Source of the DNA: Prorocentrum cordatum
Taxonomy: Eukaryota > Sar > Dinophyceae > Prorocentrales > Prorocentraceae
Direction: 5' to 3'
DNA: 64,000 bases
Assembly: GCA_963575745.1 (NCBI GenBank)
Contig: CAUYUJ010014615.1
Coordinates: 1,081,248 to 1,145,247 of the forward strand
Shown here: one piece after another, positions 11,430 to 23,345 of the stretch
How the letters are laid out: every line of letters begins with the position of its first letter
How positions within the stretch are numbered: the first letter of the stretch is position 1
Translations under genes and position numbers: made by a program
The notes under the pieces: model-generated
Seen by the model: the letters and a program-made list of their open reading frames with translations, nothing else
What the model was told of the DNA's origin: nothing
The model's database searches: none

Positions 11430-14390
11430 ACTCCTGCGGCTCTAACCTGTGAGGCACGTCTCCGAGCGCGGGCGCGCCATCTGTAGCGCGCCCACCTGCC
11501 GCCGGGGCACTGCCTCCTGGAAGGGGCGAGCTCTCGAGCGCCTATCTTGCCTCCACCGCGCTGCTGCCCCACGGGCGCTGGCAGGAGTGAGGAGCCGCAT
11601 GGGCGCCCGCTCGCTGGCCTCCAGGAGAGGGGGGGGGGGGGGGGGGAGCGGCTGAGGCAGACGGCGGCGTGCTCGCTCTCGAGCTCGTCCTGTAGACTGT
11701 TGTAGCTGGCGGCCGCGCTTTCCAACGCGCACTCCTGAGACTCTACGTTGCGAGGGGGGCCTCCGAGCGCGGGCGCGCCCTCAGCATCGCTCCCAACTGT
11801 CGCCGGGGTCCTGTGTCCAGGAGGGCGCGCGCTGTCGAGTGCCTCTCCAGCCTCCGCCGCGCTGCTGCCCCAAGGGCGCGGATAGGCGAGAGAAGCCGCT
11901 GGGTGCCCGCCTGCTGGTCCCCGGGAGGGGGAGGGGCCGACGTGCTGCGGCGGACGACCGCCTGTTCACTCTCGAGCACTCCCTGGAGACTGCCGCAGCT
12001 AACGGCCACCCTTTCCGATGCACACCCCTGAGGCTCAGTGTCGTGGGGGGCGTCTCAAAGCGCGGGCGCGCCCTCTGCGGCGATCCAAACTGTCGCCAGG
12101 GCACTGTTTCCAGGAAAGGCTGCGCTGTCGAGCGCCTTTCCGGCCGCCACCGCGCTGCTGCCCCAGGGGCACTGATAGGAGTGGCGGGCCGAATGGGCGC
12201 CCGCCTGCCGGCCTCCGGGGGGGGGGGGGGGGCGATGAGCTGCGGCGGGCGAACGCGCGTTCGCTCCCGAGCTCCCCCTGAAGACTGTCGCAGCTAGCGG
12301 CCGCACGGCAGACGACCGCGTGCGCGCTCACGAGCTTCCCCTGATCAAGGCAATGCGGCTAATGGCCGCGCTTTCCGGAACACACTCCTGAGTCGCTATT
12401 GGGCGAGGGGCGTCTCCGAGCGCGGGCGCGCCCTCTGCAGCGACCCCAGCTGCCGCCAGGGCGCTGTCTCCAGGAGGGGGCGCGCTGTCGAGCGCCTCTC
12501 CGGCCCCCACCGCGCTGCTGCCCCAGGGGCGCTGATAGGAGCGAGGGGCCGCGCGAGCGCCCGCTGATGGGAGCGAGGGGCCGCGCGAGGGGGCGACAAG
12601 CTGCGGCAGACGACCGCGTGTTCCTCTCCCTGAGACCGCTGCAGCCGACGGCCGCACTTCCCGCGACACTCCTGAGGCTCCTTATTGTGAGGGGCGTCTC
12701 CAAGCGCGGGCGCGCCCCCTGCAGCGCATCCGACCGTCGCCGGGGCCCTGTGTCCAGGAGGGGCGGCGCTGTCGAGCGCCTTTCCGGCCTCCGCCGCGCT
12801 GCTGCCCCAGGGGCGCTGATAGGAGTAAGGGGCCGAAGGGGTGCCCGCCTGTTCTGTCGCGCTGCCAGACAGAGGACTGTTGCAGCTAACGGCTGCAGAC
12901 GCAAACTCCTGAGCCTCTATGTTGGGAGGAGCGTCTCCGAGCGCGGGCGCGCGCCCTGAAGTGCCCCCCAATATCGCCGCGATACTGTCTCCAGGAGGGG
13001 GCGCGCTTTCGAGCGGAGCCTCGCCCGCGAAGCTGCCCCGGGGCCAGGGGCGCTGATAGGAGCGAGGAGTATTATGGGGGTCCGCCTGCCGGTCTCCAGG
13101 AAGGGCAGGGGCCGGCGCGCTGTGGCTGACGACCGCGTGCTCGGTTTGTTGCGCTGCCAGGGGGCCGTTGCAGCTGAAGGCTGCACTTTCGGAAACAAGT
13201 CCTGACTGTTGCAAGTATGAGGAACGTCTCCGAGCGCGGGCGCGCCCGCTGCAGCGCCCGGGGCGCCCCCGACCAACGCCGCGATGCTGTCTCCAGGAGG
13301 GGGCGCGCTTTCGACCGCATTTCCGGCCCCCTCCGCGAACCTGCCCCAGGGGCGCTGATAGGAGTGAGGAGCACTCTGGGGGTCCGCCTGCCGGTCTCCA
13401 GGAGGGGGAGTGACCGGCGCGCTGTGGCAATCGACCGCCTGATCAGTCTCGAGCTCTCCCAGATGACTTTGGCAGCTGAAGGCCGCGCATGCGGATGCAA
13501 ATTCCTGAGCGTCTGAATTGGGGGGGGGCGTCTCCGAACGCGGGCGCGACCTCTGCAGCGCCCCCAGCTATCGCCGCGATACGTGCTGTCTCCAGGAGGG
13601 GGCGCGCTTTCGACGGCATCCTTGGGTTCCTCCGCGAACCTGACCCAGGAGCGCTGATAGGAGCGAGGAGTGCTACGGGGGTCCGCCTGCCGGTCTCCAG
13701 GGGGAGGAGAAGTAGATGCGCGGTGGCTGACAACCGCGTGCTCGGTCTGTGGCGCTCCCAGAGGACTGTTGCAGCTGAAGGCTGCACTTTCGGAAACAAA
13801 CTCGAAACTGTCGGAATTGCGAGGAACGTCTCCGAGCGCGGGCGCGCCCTCTGGAGGAACGTCTCCGAGCGCGGGCGCGCCCTCAGCAGCGCCCCCAATT
13901 GTCCCCGAGGCAATGTTACCAGGAAGGGGCGCGCTTCGGGTCGCATCTGCAGCCTCCGCGCCGACACTGCCCCAATGGCGCAGATAGGAGCGAGGAGCAG
14001 CAAGGAGGACGATCAGCCCATGACGAGGAAGGGGAGGGACCAGCGCGCTGTGGCAGACAACCACATGTTCAGTCGGGAGCTCTCCCAGAGAACTGTTGCA
14101 GCTGAAGGCCGCACTTTCGGACGCAAGCTCCTGGCTGTCTATTTTGCGAGGAACGTCTCCGAGCGCGGGCGCGCCCTCTGCAGCGCTGCCAACTATCGCC
14201 ACGATGCTGTCTCCAGGAGGGGGCGCGTTGTCGACCGCATTTTCGGATTTCTCCGCGAAGCTGCCCCAGGGACGCTGATAGGAATGAGGAGCACTATGGG
14301 CGTCCGTTTGCCTGTCTTCGGGGGGGGGGGGAGGGACCGACGCGCTGTGGCAAACGACCACCTGGTCAGTTTCGAACTCTCAGACCCGCC
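11430..14390. repeat. ~295-bp tandem satellite, about ten copies
   Basis: The anchor CTCCGAGCGCGGGCGCGCC recurs near 11461, 11762, 12053, 12413, 12697, 12935, 13227, 13531, 13830/13863 and 14156. Each unit also carries CAGGAGGGGGCGCGCT, CTGCCCCAGGGGCGCTGATA and GTTGCAGCTGAAGGC-type blocks, and most have a variable poly-G tract. Spacing ranges from 237 to 360 bp and is usually not a multiple of three, so long open frames on both strands are not conserved coding. At 13830-13895 the anchor is duplicated over 33 bp. Confidence 0.92.
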
Positions 14391-14639
14391 CGCCAGGTCA
14401 CCACTGCCAGACCTGTCCGCAGAATTTCGTGCCCGCCAGGATTGCCAGGATACGACGAGACACAACGTGTCTACCAGGAGAGCCAGAGTAACGACAAACG
14501 GTCGCACTGCTGGTGTGTATCGAAGAGCACCGAGCTGGGGCACCTCCTCCTGCACGACAAATGGTCGCACATCCAGGGTGACAGGGAGGAGCCTACGATG
14601 GTGTCAGAGAGGCGGCAGAGGGCCGCGATCACTAGAGAA

Positions 14640-15235
14640 TTGGAAGTCCCGGCGCCCGCCGGCACCAGCGGCGCCCGCGGCACCCGCAGCGCCCGCGGCG
14701 CCCACGGCGCTGGCGGCGCTGGCGGCGCAGGCGGCGCCCGCGGCGCCCGCGACGCACGCTGCGCCCGCAGCGCCCGCGGCGCCCTCGCGGCGCCCGCGGC
14801 GCGCGGCGGCCGCTGGCGCGCGGCGGCTTTGGCGGCGCTGGCGGCGCAGGCGGCGGCTGGCGGCGCCAGCAGCGCGCGCTGCGCCCCGCGGCGCCGCGCG
14901 GCGCCCGCGCGCCCGCGGCACCCGCAGCGCCCTCCGCGGCGCCCACGCGCCCGCGGCGCCCGTGGCGCCCGCGACGGCGCGCGCGCCCGAGGCACCCGCG
15001 ATGCCCGCGGCGCAGGCGGCGCCCCGCGGCGCCCGCGGCGCCTTCGGCGCTCGCCGCATCCGCGGCGCTGGCGGTGCCCGCGGCGCACGTGGCGCCCTCG
15101 GCACGTGCGGCGCCCGCGGCGCCAGCGGAGCCCGCGGCGCCCACGGCGCCCGTGGCGCCAGCAGCACTTGCGGCGCTGGCGGCGGAGGCGGCCGCTCACG
15201 CCGCAGCCGCCGCCGCGACACGGGCTTCCATCCCA
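14640..15235. repeat. GCN (GGCGCCCGC) GC-extreme array
   Basis: About 600 bp of GCC/GGC triplets with a 9-bp tendency (GCGGCGCCC). This is the most GC-rich part of the window. All six frames are almost open; the plus-strand frame reads as poly-Ala. Confidence 0.93.
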
Positions 15236-15785
15236 CGGGCCGGGGCGCGCACCTGAGACAGGGGCGGGCTCGAGCCCAGACGCCTTGAGCCAGAGGCTAC
15301 GGAGGTGGTGGCGATACGCGAAGCGTCAATAATGACGACCGCATCAACTGCAATGTGACTGCTTGCGTGCTCTTCTGTATGTGGCCAACCCTCAACTCGC
15401 TCGAACACAATATTGCGCTGGTCATCTCCACATGGCAACCCTCTCTTCAAGACAGAACAGGCAGGTCAGAGCCTGCGACGCCCACAGGCTCGCCACGGTC
15501 AGCTGGCCAGACCTGTGGAGCGTGCCCATAACCAATGGACCTGACAAGTGGCCGGTCAAGCAGGGCAAAACGAGAAAGGGAATACTGCACGGCCCTAAAA
15601 CTGGGCCAATGTGCGCCCATGCGCACGACAAAGCTTCCCTCACCATGCCAATGCAAACCTCATACGTTGCTGTCTGCACCGCGTGATCCCGTATCGCTCC
15701 TTGTCCAGCATCAGACTTCAGTCGCGCGCCGAACTGCAACACTCGAAGGCTCACCATAGCGCGCACGAAGATTGTGACACTGCAC
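15236..15785. other. Unassigned stretch, no gene recognised
   Basis: Balanced-composition DNA with only short overlapping frames. No motif recognised. Confidence 0.5.
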
Positions 15786-15857
15786 TGTTCTCCATATTCG
15801 CATTTTCTCTCTCCCTCTCTCTATCTCTCTTACTCTCTGTCCGCTCTCACTGCCTAC

Positions 15858-15893
<36 letters not shown>

Positions 15894-15972
15894 GTAAAAT
15901 TCTTTCGCTCTGTCTCTCTCTCTCTCTTTCTTCTTTCTCTCTCTCTCTGTCTCTCTCTCTCTCTCTCTCTAA
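15786..15972. repeat. CT-rich dinucleotide tract
   Basis: TCTCTC repeats with CTTT, CTGT and CTAC interruptions. Confidence 0.93.
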
Positions 15973-17763
15973 GTACGTCGCACGCTTGCTGTTATCAGGG
16001 CTCACATTTCACAACAGAGAATTGCATCACCCCATTCCCGCCTGCTGCAACCAAGGCAACATTGATAATCACGGAGGCGTTCAGCCGCTTCTTTGCAATT
16101 GCCACGCCCTCAAGGACACGGGGATAGTTGGAGGAGAACACGTAGAAATGCCAGGCTTGCCAGGCAACGAGATGGTCACCCTTCCTCACAAGCACAGTGC
16201 GTCACATTAGCTTGAAACGCCAGGCGTGTGACACAGTGGTGAACAGATGAAGGTATACAACATATACAGGTGAAACATCTGACATTCCTGGGTGCAAGTA
16301 CCAGGAAACACGAGCCTGCCAACATTTGATCAGAGTATCACGCGCACTCACGTTCACCCACGTGTCAACATGTATGCAAGATACCAAGCTTGCAAACTCA
16401 CACGAATCACGCCTTATCGATTTCCGCAAGAAGAGCCATACTGGTACCTGCAATCATGTACGCGTGCGTGCCCGTATGCATCTTTGCAGATACATGCAAT
16501 AAGATATTTGACGTGCGCGTGTCCGTATTCATACCCAACCCAGCGGGACAACCGAAGTTTGACATGTGGACTGCGGGTGGTCAAGCGCTCAGCCTGTAGC
16601 AATCGTCAAACAGCAAAATCATGCACGCGATGAACATCACTGGTCTACAAGCAAATGCTTCATTGGCGCGAGAAACCCGCAATTGTAGATGTCGCAGTCA
16701 CTTGTATACAAGTGGTGCTACAATGGGAAGGCCGCGCTCCATTTCCACACCTCATAGCATCGAATCGCAAGGCGGGCGTGCATTGCAACACGTTGTTTAG
16801 AAAAGGCACGTGTGTGCGCGAATGCAGAGGACAAGCAAACCTCCATCGCCAGGTACAGGGTGTATAGCATCGCAAACGTAGTGATACTTAACAACCCGTT
16901 CCGCGCCGCCTCCAGAACAAGTGCATCCTGACTCCCCATCGCCGACTGCTTGTATCGGCGCGTTTGTTTGTTTCTTGCCGCGCGCTGCATTTCAGAACCA
17001 CGCGTGGCTACGGTGGTACACCTCCTCAAACAAACAACATCATCTTCAGTCTGACCTGAAGACGGCACTGTGTCATCTCCGTGCTATGCGCCCCAACGTC
17101 CACCACAAAACTACACAATCGCCAACAACACTGATGCGACGGACCTGACCAGTGCAAAGAGACCCTTGGACAGCTGCGGTGACATGTGATGACAGTTGGC
17201 GCTGCTGCGACACAGTGGATGTCGTCACGATGTTTGCAACGCCTGCTGCACTTCGCGCGCGCACTCACACACACATTCACAACAGTGTCCCTAACAGTGC
17301 TTGCGCTAACGGCGCCCGGCTCCCTCCGATGAGTAAATGCGTGGGCCCTCTACGGTTTCGACGGGTCGCCGCCCGTCGCCGCCGCGCCGCGTCGCTCGCT
17401 GGCAAAGTTATCCCGTCGTTGTTCCGGTCGTCGGTCGACACCGCAAAAACCGTTTCCACAGCGCAGACTTCACGACACGAGTTTGCCACACACCTTGGGC
17501 CCGGTACCTTACGCGACATCTACGGCATTGCATATAGTATCGGGTCAAAGAAAAAGCTCTACCACCTCTGCCCCCCCGAGACACCGCGAATTACATTCGA
17601 TCGTGCCCAATCGGTCGTTTTCCAAGTGAAACGATACCGTCCCGACCAGGCTGGCATCGCCTTCCCTCGTCCCTGCTATACTACAGACCGAGCACAATCG
17701 CTTAATTATCTCAGAAAGGATTTGTTCGAGACCGCCTCACCGAAGAACAATGCACATGCGCAC
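15973..17763. other. Unassigned 1.8-kb stretch, no gene recognised
   Basis: The longest repeat-poor, moderate-GC segment in the left half. A 210-codon plus frame (17152-17784) and several shorter frames exist, but I recognise no domain. Introns with weak boundaries could hide exons here. Confidence 0.5.
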
Positions 17764-18082
17764 ACGTCGGAGGTGAGGGGGTGAGATCGAAGTGGAACGG
17801 AAAGCCCCCCTACCGGGAAATCGGTTTCGGTTTCGTGTTCGTGCGCGCCGTGCGTGTGGGCGAGGCGAAGCTGCGTGGGCGGGCGAGAAGAAAGTCTCCT
17901 CCGGCTGGGGCGCGGCTGGACCAAATGATTCCTTTCCGGGGGCGGGTGCCCCGCGTTGTCCCGCCGGTGTCCCGCGGTGTCCCGCCTCCGGCTGAGGCGC
18001 GGACGGACCAAATGATTCCTTTCCGGGGGCCGGTGGCCCGCGATGTCCCGCCGGTGTCCCGCCAGTGTCCCGTCGGTGTCCC

Positions 18083-18122
<40 letters not shown>

Positions 18123-18351
18123 ATGATGTCGATAATGTTGATGATGATGATGATGGTGATGGTGATGATGATGGTGCCCCGATGATGATGATTATTATGA
18201 TGATGATGATGTTGACGATGTTGATGATGATGATGGTGGTGATGATGGTGGTGTCTTGATGATGATGATGATGTTTATGATGATGAGCTTGCTGATGATG
18301 ATGATGAGGATTATGTCCCGAGGATGATGATGTTGATGATCATGATGATGA

Positions 18352-18385
<34 letters not shown>

Positions 18386-18864
18386 GTGATAGTGATGAGG
18401 ATGATGGTGTCCCGGTGATGATGATGATGAGGTTGATGTTGATGCTGTTGATGATGATGGTGATGATGATCGTGCCCCGATGATGATGATGATGTCGATG
18501 ATGATGATTTCGATGTTGGTGTCCCGATGATGATGATGATGTTGTTGATGAAATGATGATGATTTTGATGCTGGTGGCCCGATGATGGTGATGATGCTGC
18601 TGATGTTGATGATGGTGATGGTGTCCCGATGACGATGATGGTGATGATGATGGTGACGATGATGATGGTATCCCGATGATGATGATAGTGATGATGATGT
18701 TGCTGCTGATGATGACGGTGTTCTGGTGATGATGATGTTGATGATGTTGTTCAGGATGATGAGATGATGATGATGATGGTGGTGTGCCGATGATGATGAT
18801 GATGATGGCGGTGGTGATGTTGATGATGATGATGGTAATGAGGTGGTGATGATGATGGTGTCCC

Positions 18865-18905
<41 letters not shown>

Positions 18906-18945
18906 CGTTGATGGCGATGCTGTTGTTGATGATGATGATGAGGAC
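18083..18945. repeat. GAT trinucleotide array with GTGTCCC spacers
   Basis: GATGAT blocks of 30-80 bp separated by GGTGTCCCGATG or GTGCCCCGATG. The spacer is a decayed form of the GGTGTCCCGCC repeat just upstream, so the array probably grew out of that sequence. Confidence 0.93.
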
Positions 18946-19165
18946 GTTGATTGTGAGATCGATTGTGATATCGATAGTGAAATCGATAGTGAGACCGAAT
19001 GTGAGATCGATTGTGAGATCGATAGTGAGATCGATTGTGCGATCGATAGTCAGATCAATTGTGCGATCGATCGAATGACATAGATCGAGTGAGATCGATC
19101 GAGTGAGGTCGAACGAACGAGACCGATAGTGAGATCGATCGTGAGATCGATAATGAGACTGATCG
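18946..19165 (+). repeat. 12-bp GATCGA satellite, array 1
   Basis: Units of GTGAGATCGATA with point variants. The same 12-mer forms arrays at 46135-46605 (opposite strand) and 62555-62785. Confidence 0.92.
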
Positions 19166-19235
19166 AGTGAGACGTTGGTTCCTCCCCCCCCGAACCTCCG
19201 TATCACCCGAAGGGTGGTCGTATAGGTATGTCAAA

Positions 19236-21065
19236 ATCAAATATTATTTTTTTTGCTCGGCGGCCGTGAGGGCCCCCAGCGGTGGTGAAGCGGCGGCGGG
19301 ACGCTCCAGAGCACAACCACAGGCACCACGAAGGAGCGCGGGGAGGGAGGGCCGGAGAGGGCGCGGAAGGGAGGCACACTCAGACCGTGAAGGCTTCAAG
19401 GCGCGCGTGCCGAGGAGCAAGTCCGAGCAGGGCGCAGCGAAGTGGAGGGCGGAGCCGCACGAGAGCGGTGGGGACGCCCAGCCGGGGTGTCAAGAAGGGA
19501 GCAAGGCCAGGCACAGCCCGCGCACGTGACGTCGTGAAAGACCAGGTCAGGACCAAAGCCTGGGGCAAGGAGTCAAAAGAAAACACGGCGCCTGGCAGCG
19601 ACGACCAGGGTCAGCAGGATCTGGCACTCGAAACAGGCACGAGGGCCGTGCGAAACCTGTGGGCCGACCACACAACGACCTGGGGCCGGGAGGGGGCCAG
19701 GAAGGTGCCGTCAGGCTTGCCGAAGCGCGCTGAGCCCAGCGCCGGGCTAGGCCGCGCAGCGCAGGCAACACAGTGGCTGCGGCCAGGAGACTGGCAGGGC
19801 CGTCCTTGGCCGAGGCGGCGGCGGCGGAAGAGGGGGTGGGCGGGGGGAAAACGGGGAGAGGGCGCCGGAGACTGCCACCGCACAGAGATCGCAGTCCAGT
19901 TGACCAGAGGACCCCGGTGCACACGGCCAAGGGAGGGACGGCCAGCAACTTTTTCACCGGGGCGGCGAAGAGCCAGGTCAGCGCGGGAATGGGGCGTGGA
20001 GCTCGAGAAGGTCACGACCCCAACTCCGCGGAGGCCCATCCCGAAGGCCCATCCCAGAGCACCGCTCCCAGACACGGGAGAGACGATCGGCCACTGAGCA
20101 CCAGGGCAGCCAAAAGCCAGACTATCAGGGGCATGAGACACGGGCCACGCGAAACACGGACAAATCCAGGCCCACTGCGCTGAGGGCAGAGTCCAGGTGA
20201 CCAGGGGCTCCCGACATGTGGCCAAGGGAGACGCGATCAGCAATTGAGCACCAGGGCAGCAAAAAGTCGCAGCATCGTGGGAATGGAACATGAAGCGCGC
20301 GAACGTTACCAATTCCAGGTCCAGGGAGGCCCAGGCCCGAATGGCTAACACACAGCGTGTAAGAAACCAGGACCGGGAAGCGCGACGCCGCTACTGGCCC
20401 CACGACCGGGTAGGCCCAGCTGAAACATATGCGTGGAGAACAACTCCCCAGCGCGAGGCACTCGAAACAACTTTGCCTGCTGCCCTAGCCTCTCTCGCTG
20501 TCGCCCTCGCAGAAGAACTTCAAAATGGTAGGTGTCGTCGTTGCTGGCATATTCTTGAAGACGCCCACTCTCCGCCACCCACGCCATAAACCCGATGTGT
20601 GTGGGTTGCAAAAACGCTGGGGATCCTCAGGTGCCCATCCCCGTGCGCGGCCAGAGTAGCCGACTCCCCCGGTAAGCGGCGGAGGCGCGCCGAGATCAAC
20701 ACCCGATGCCTCGCCTGAGGCCCTCGCCCGCCGTGCCCGACCCAGGCTGCGCCCTTCTCGCTCGCTGTCACCCCCTCGGCCTCGGGCGAGCCAGCGTGGC
20801 CACTCGTGACGACCAGCGCCCCGAGCGACACGAACGGCCGCGCCGCGCCCACCGCGGGCGGCCGCGACGGGATGGCCAGCACCGTGGCCCACCGCCAGCC
20901 CGATCGGCAGGCCGCGCGCCTCGGCACGCTGCCCTCCCCACGGGCTGGGCAGCCCCGCGGCAGGGGTCGCCGAGAGGCGCGGCGCGCCGCGCACGGGCGC
21001 CTGGGGCGGGGAACGGCCGCCGGGCACCCAGACGTCGGACACAGCTCGGGAACGGTGGGCAATCC
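19236..21065. other. GC-rich stretch with ~145-bp imperfect tandem repeat
   Basis: No gene recognised. At least three units spaced about 145 bp apart (starting near 19930, 20075 and 20218) share GGCCAAGGGAGACG, CCACTGAGCACCAGGGCAGC and GGGGCATGA-type segments. The remainder (20600-21065) is GC-rich with open frames on both strands. Confidence 0.55.
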
Positions 21066-21255
21066 TTCGACGGAGGAGAAGGAGGAGGAGGAGGAGGAGG
21101 AGGAGGAGGAGGAGGAGGAGGAGGAGGAGGAGGAGGAGGAGGAGGAGGATGAGGAGGAGGAGGAGGAGGAGGGGGAGGAGGAGGAGGAGGAGGAGGCTGA
21201 GGAGGAGGAGGAGGAGGAGGAGGGGGAGGAGGGGGAGGAGGAGGAGGGGGAGGAA
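21066..21255. repeat. GGA trinucleotide array
   Basis: GAGGAG repeats with GGGGGA and GATGAG variants. Confidence 0.96.
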
Positions 21256-21609
21256 GAACGGCGGGCACCGCACCAGCCACCCCATATGGCCCCACAAGCC
21301 GTGCTCCACGGCCCCGCGCAGATCCGACGCCACCCGCCGCGCGCCCAGCGCGGGCTCCGAGCCACGAGGCCCACAGGGCTGCAGGCGAAGAAGTGCATCC
21401 AGTGAGGGGCAGTGCGTCCTGGCGCTGCCTTACATGACAAGCTCAACTCAGAGCTAGACGGATACAAAGGAGTCGTCTACCAATCCATAAGACAATACGT
21501 AGCACCCCGCAGTCGCGGACAAGAGTGAGGGGGCTGCGGGGACGCCTGCAGTCTGCGAGGCTCTGAAGAAGCCCGCCGCAGGCGCGAATTTTCGTTAAAC
21601 AAATGTGGT

Positions 21610-21900
21610 TGTGTCGCGGGGCGGGTCGCGCGTGGGTCGCGGGCGGGTCGCGGGTGGGTCGCGGGTGGGTCGCGGGTTGGGTCGCGGGGTGAGTCGCGGG
21701 TGGGTCGCGGGTGGGTCGCGGGGTGGGTCGTGGGCGGGTCGCGGGGTGGGTCGCGGGAGGGACGCGGGCGGGTCGCGGGGCGGGTTGCGGGGTGGGTCGC
21801 TGGTTGGTCGCGGGGCGGGTCACGGGGTGGGTCGCGGGTGGATCGCGGGAAAGGTCGCGGGTTGGGTTGCGGGTGGGTCGCGGGCCAGGTCGCGGGGGGG
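21610..21900 (+). repeat. 11-bp GGGTCGCGGGT minisatellite
   Basis: About 25 units of GTGGGTCGCGG. The G-rich strand carries regularly spaced GGG runs and could form G-quadruplexes. Confidence 0.93.
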
Positions 21901-21905
21901 ACGAC

Positions 21906-21911
21906 GCCAAA

Positions 21912-21967
<56 letters not shown>

Positions 21968-22062
21968 ACAACAACAACAACGCAACCACCAACAACAACA
22001 ACACCAACAACAACAACACCACCACCAACAACAACAACAACAACAACAACATCAGCAACAGC

Positions 22063-22093
<31 letters not shown>

Positions 22094-22390
22094 CCATCAC
22101 CAACACCAACACCAACACCACCAACAACACCAACAACAACACCAACAACAACATCAACAGCAACAACACCACCAACACCAACACCAACACCAACACTACC
22201 AACAACAACAACACCAGCATCAACAACAACAACAACACCAGCAACAACAACCACACCACCAGCACCAACAACTACACCAACAACAACAGCAACAACACCA
22301 GCAACAACAACAACAACAACTACCACCACCACCACCGAAGACAACAGCAGCAGCAACAGCAACAGCAACAACAGCAACAACACCAACAAT
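21906..22390 (+). repeat. CAA/CAACAG trinucleotide array
   Basis: CAACAG repeats pass into CAACAACAC variants. The frames read as poly-Gln, poly-Asn or poly-Thr and are not supported as genes. Confidence 0.95.
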
Positions 22391-22462
22391 AATCCGCATC
22401 GCGGAAGCCCAGTTCAGCCACGCACCCAGGGACAGTGAATGGCCGTTCGGACCCCTCACTCT

Positions 22463-22536
22463 GATTCATGTGTACACATGTGTATGTACGTATGCATGTA
22501 TGCATGTATGCATGTATGTATATATATATATGTATA
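22463..22536. repeat. TGTA/TGCA microsatellite between inverted element copies
   Basis: ATGTATGCATG repeats form the centre of a ~1.6-kb inverted arrangement of two element copies. Confidence 0.85.
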
Positions 22537-23117
22537 GATAAGAGTGAGGGGCCGAACGGTCATTCATTGCCCCTGGTTGCGTGGCTGAAGTGGGGATCCG
22601 TGGTGAAGATTCTGCTTGTTGCGTTATTGCGTTGTTGTTGTTTGTTTGTTGTCGTCGTCCCACCCGCGACCCACCCCGCAACCCACCTCACGACCCACCC
22701 GCGACTCTTCCCGCGACCCACCCGCGATCACCCCACAACCCACCCGCGATCCACCCGCGACCCACCCGCGATCCAACCCACGACCCACCCCGCGATCCAC
22801 CCCGCGACCCATCCGCGACCCACCCGCGACCCACCCGCGACCCACTTGCGACCCACCCGCGACCTACCCCGCGACCCACCCGCGACCCACCCGCGACCCA
22901 CCCGCGACCCAACAACGACCCACCCGCGACCCACTTGCGACCCATTTGCGACCCAGTTGCGACTCACCCGCGACCTACCCACATTGATTTAACGACCTTG
23001 GCGGGCTCGTTGTATACGTTGTGGAACTTTGGCGCCTGCGGCGGGCTTCTCCAGAGTCTCGCAGACTGCCTACGTCCCCACCGCCCCCTCACTCTTATAC
23101 GCATCTGCGGGGTTCTA
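22537..23117 (-). mobile_element. GAGTGAGGGG-TIR element, copy 2 (inverted)
   Basis: Starts GATAAGAGTGAGGGG (22537-22551), followed by GCCGAACGGTCATTCA (the counterpart of end 2). It contains only a short CAA remnant, then a CCCACCCGCGA array (22660-22985). It ends with GCCTGCGGCGGGCTTCTCCA, CCCCTCACTC (23085-23094) and GCATCTGCGGGG. It is a reverse-complement relative of 21497-22462 with the CAA array largely lost. Confidence 0.7.
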
Positions 23118-23345
23118 CGGATATGTCTATGTATATGTACATATACATATATCTATATGTGTGTATAGATTTACATACATGCATACATACATACATGCAT
23201 GCATGCATGCATGCATGTATACATACAAACACACAACCATACACATACACATGCATACATACATACATGCATACATACATACATGCATGCATACATACAC
23301 ACATGCATGCATACACACACATACGTACATATGCATGTGTATAAA
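23118..23345. repeat. ATAC/ATGC tetranucleotide array
   Basis: ACATACATGCATGC repeats flank the inverted element copy, matching the TGTA tract on its other side. Confidence 0.93.

Larger units (their letters stand above)
17764..19235 (+). mobile_element. Composite GAT/GATCGA element, copy 1
   Basis: Modules in order: a ~310-bp GC-rich head beginning GGTGAGGGGGTGAGATCGAA; short GTCCCGCCG repeats (about 17945-18080); a GAT array (18083-18945); a 12-bp GATCGA satellite (18946-19165); and a tail with AACCTCCGTATCACCC and a CACCC-GAA-GGGTG hairpin (19190-19235). The head, GATCGA array and tail reappear inverted at 46028-46924. A shared head and tail with different interior lengths suggests a mobile or duplicated cassette. 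No encoded enzyme is seen. Confidence 0.65.
21497..22462 (+). mobile_element. GAGTGAGGGG-TIR satellite-carrying element, copy 1
   Basis: End 1 is CGTAGCACCCCGCAGTCGCG followed by GAGTGAGGGG (21524-21533). End 2 is GACAGTGAATGGCCGTTCGG followed by CCCCTCACTC (22452-22461). The 10-bp ends are perfect inverted repeats. Inside are a ~60-bp subterminal block, an 11-bp GGGTCGCGGGT array (21610-21900) and a CAA/CAACAG array (21906-22390). It aligns with 22537-23117 (inverted) and 28442-28966 (direct). No open reading frame outside the arrays. Confidence 0.7.

Noticed and set aside
13072-14361. 429-codon minus frame over the 295-bp satellite
   Set aside because: Unit lengths are mostly not multiples of three, so the frame is not preserved between units, and the opposite strand is open as well.
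17781-18185. Conserved peptide REIGFGFVFVRA in both GAT/GATCGA cassettes as a coding exon
   Set aside because: The DNA is nearly identical in both copies and a one-base length difference upstream changes the frame, so protein-level selection is not shown.
20600-21065. Possible membrane-protein segment on the minus strand (SGWRWATVLAIP)
   Set aside because: A short resemblance to transporter motifs only, with no continuing helices and strongly biased composition.
21610-21900. Telomeric repeat
   Set aside because: The 11-bp GGGTCGCGGGT unit is not TTTAGGG-like and occurs internally in both orientations.
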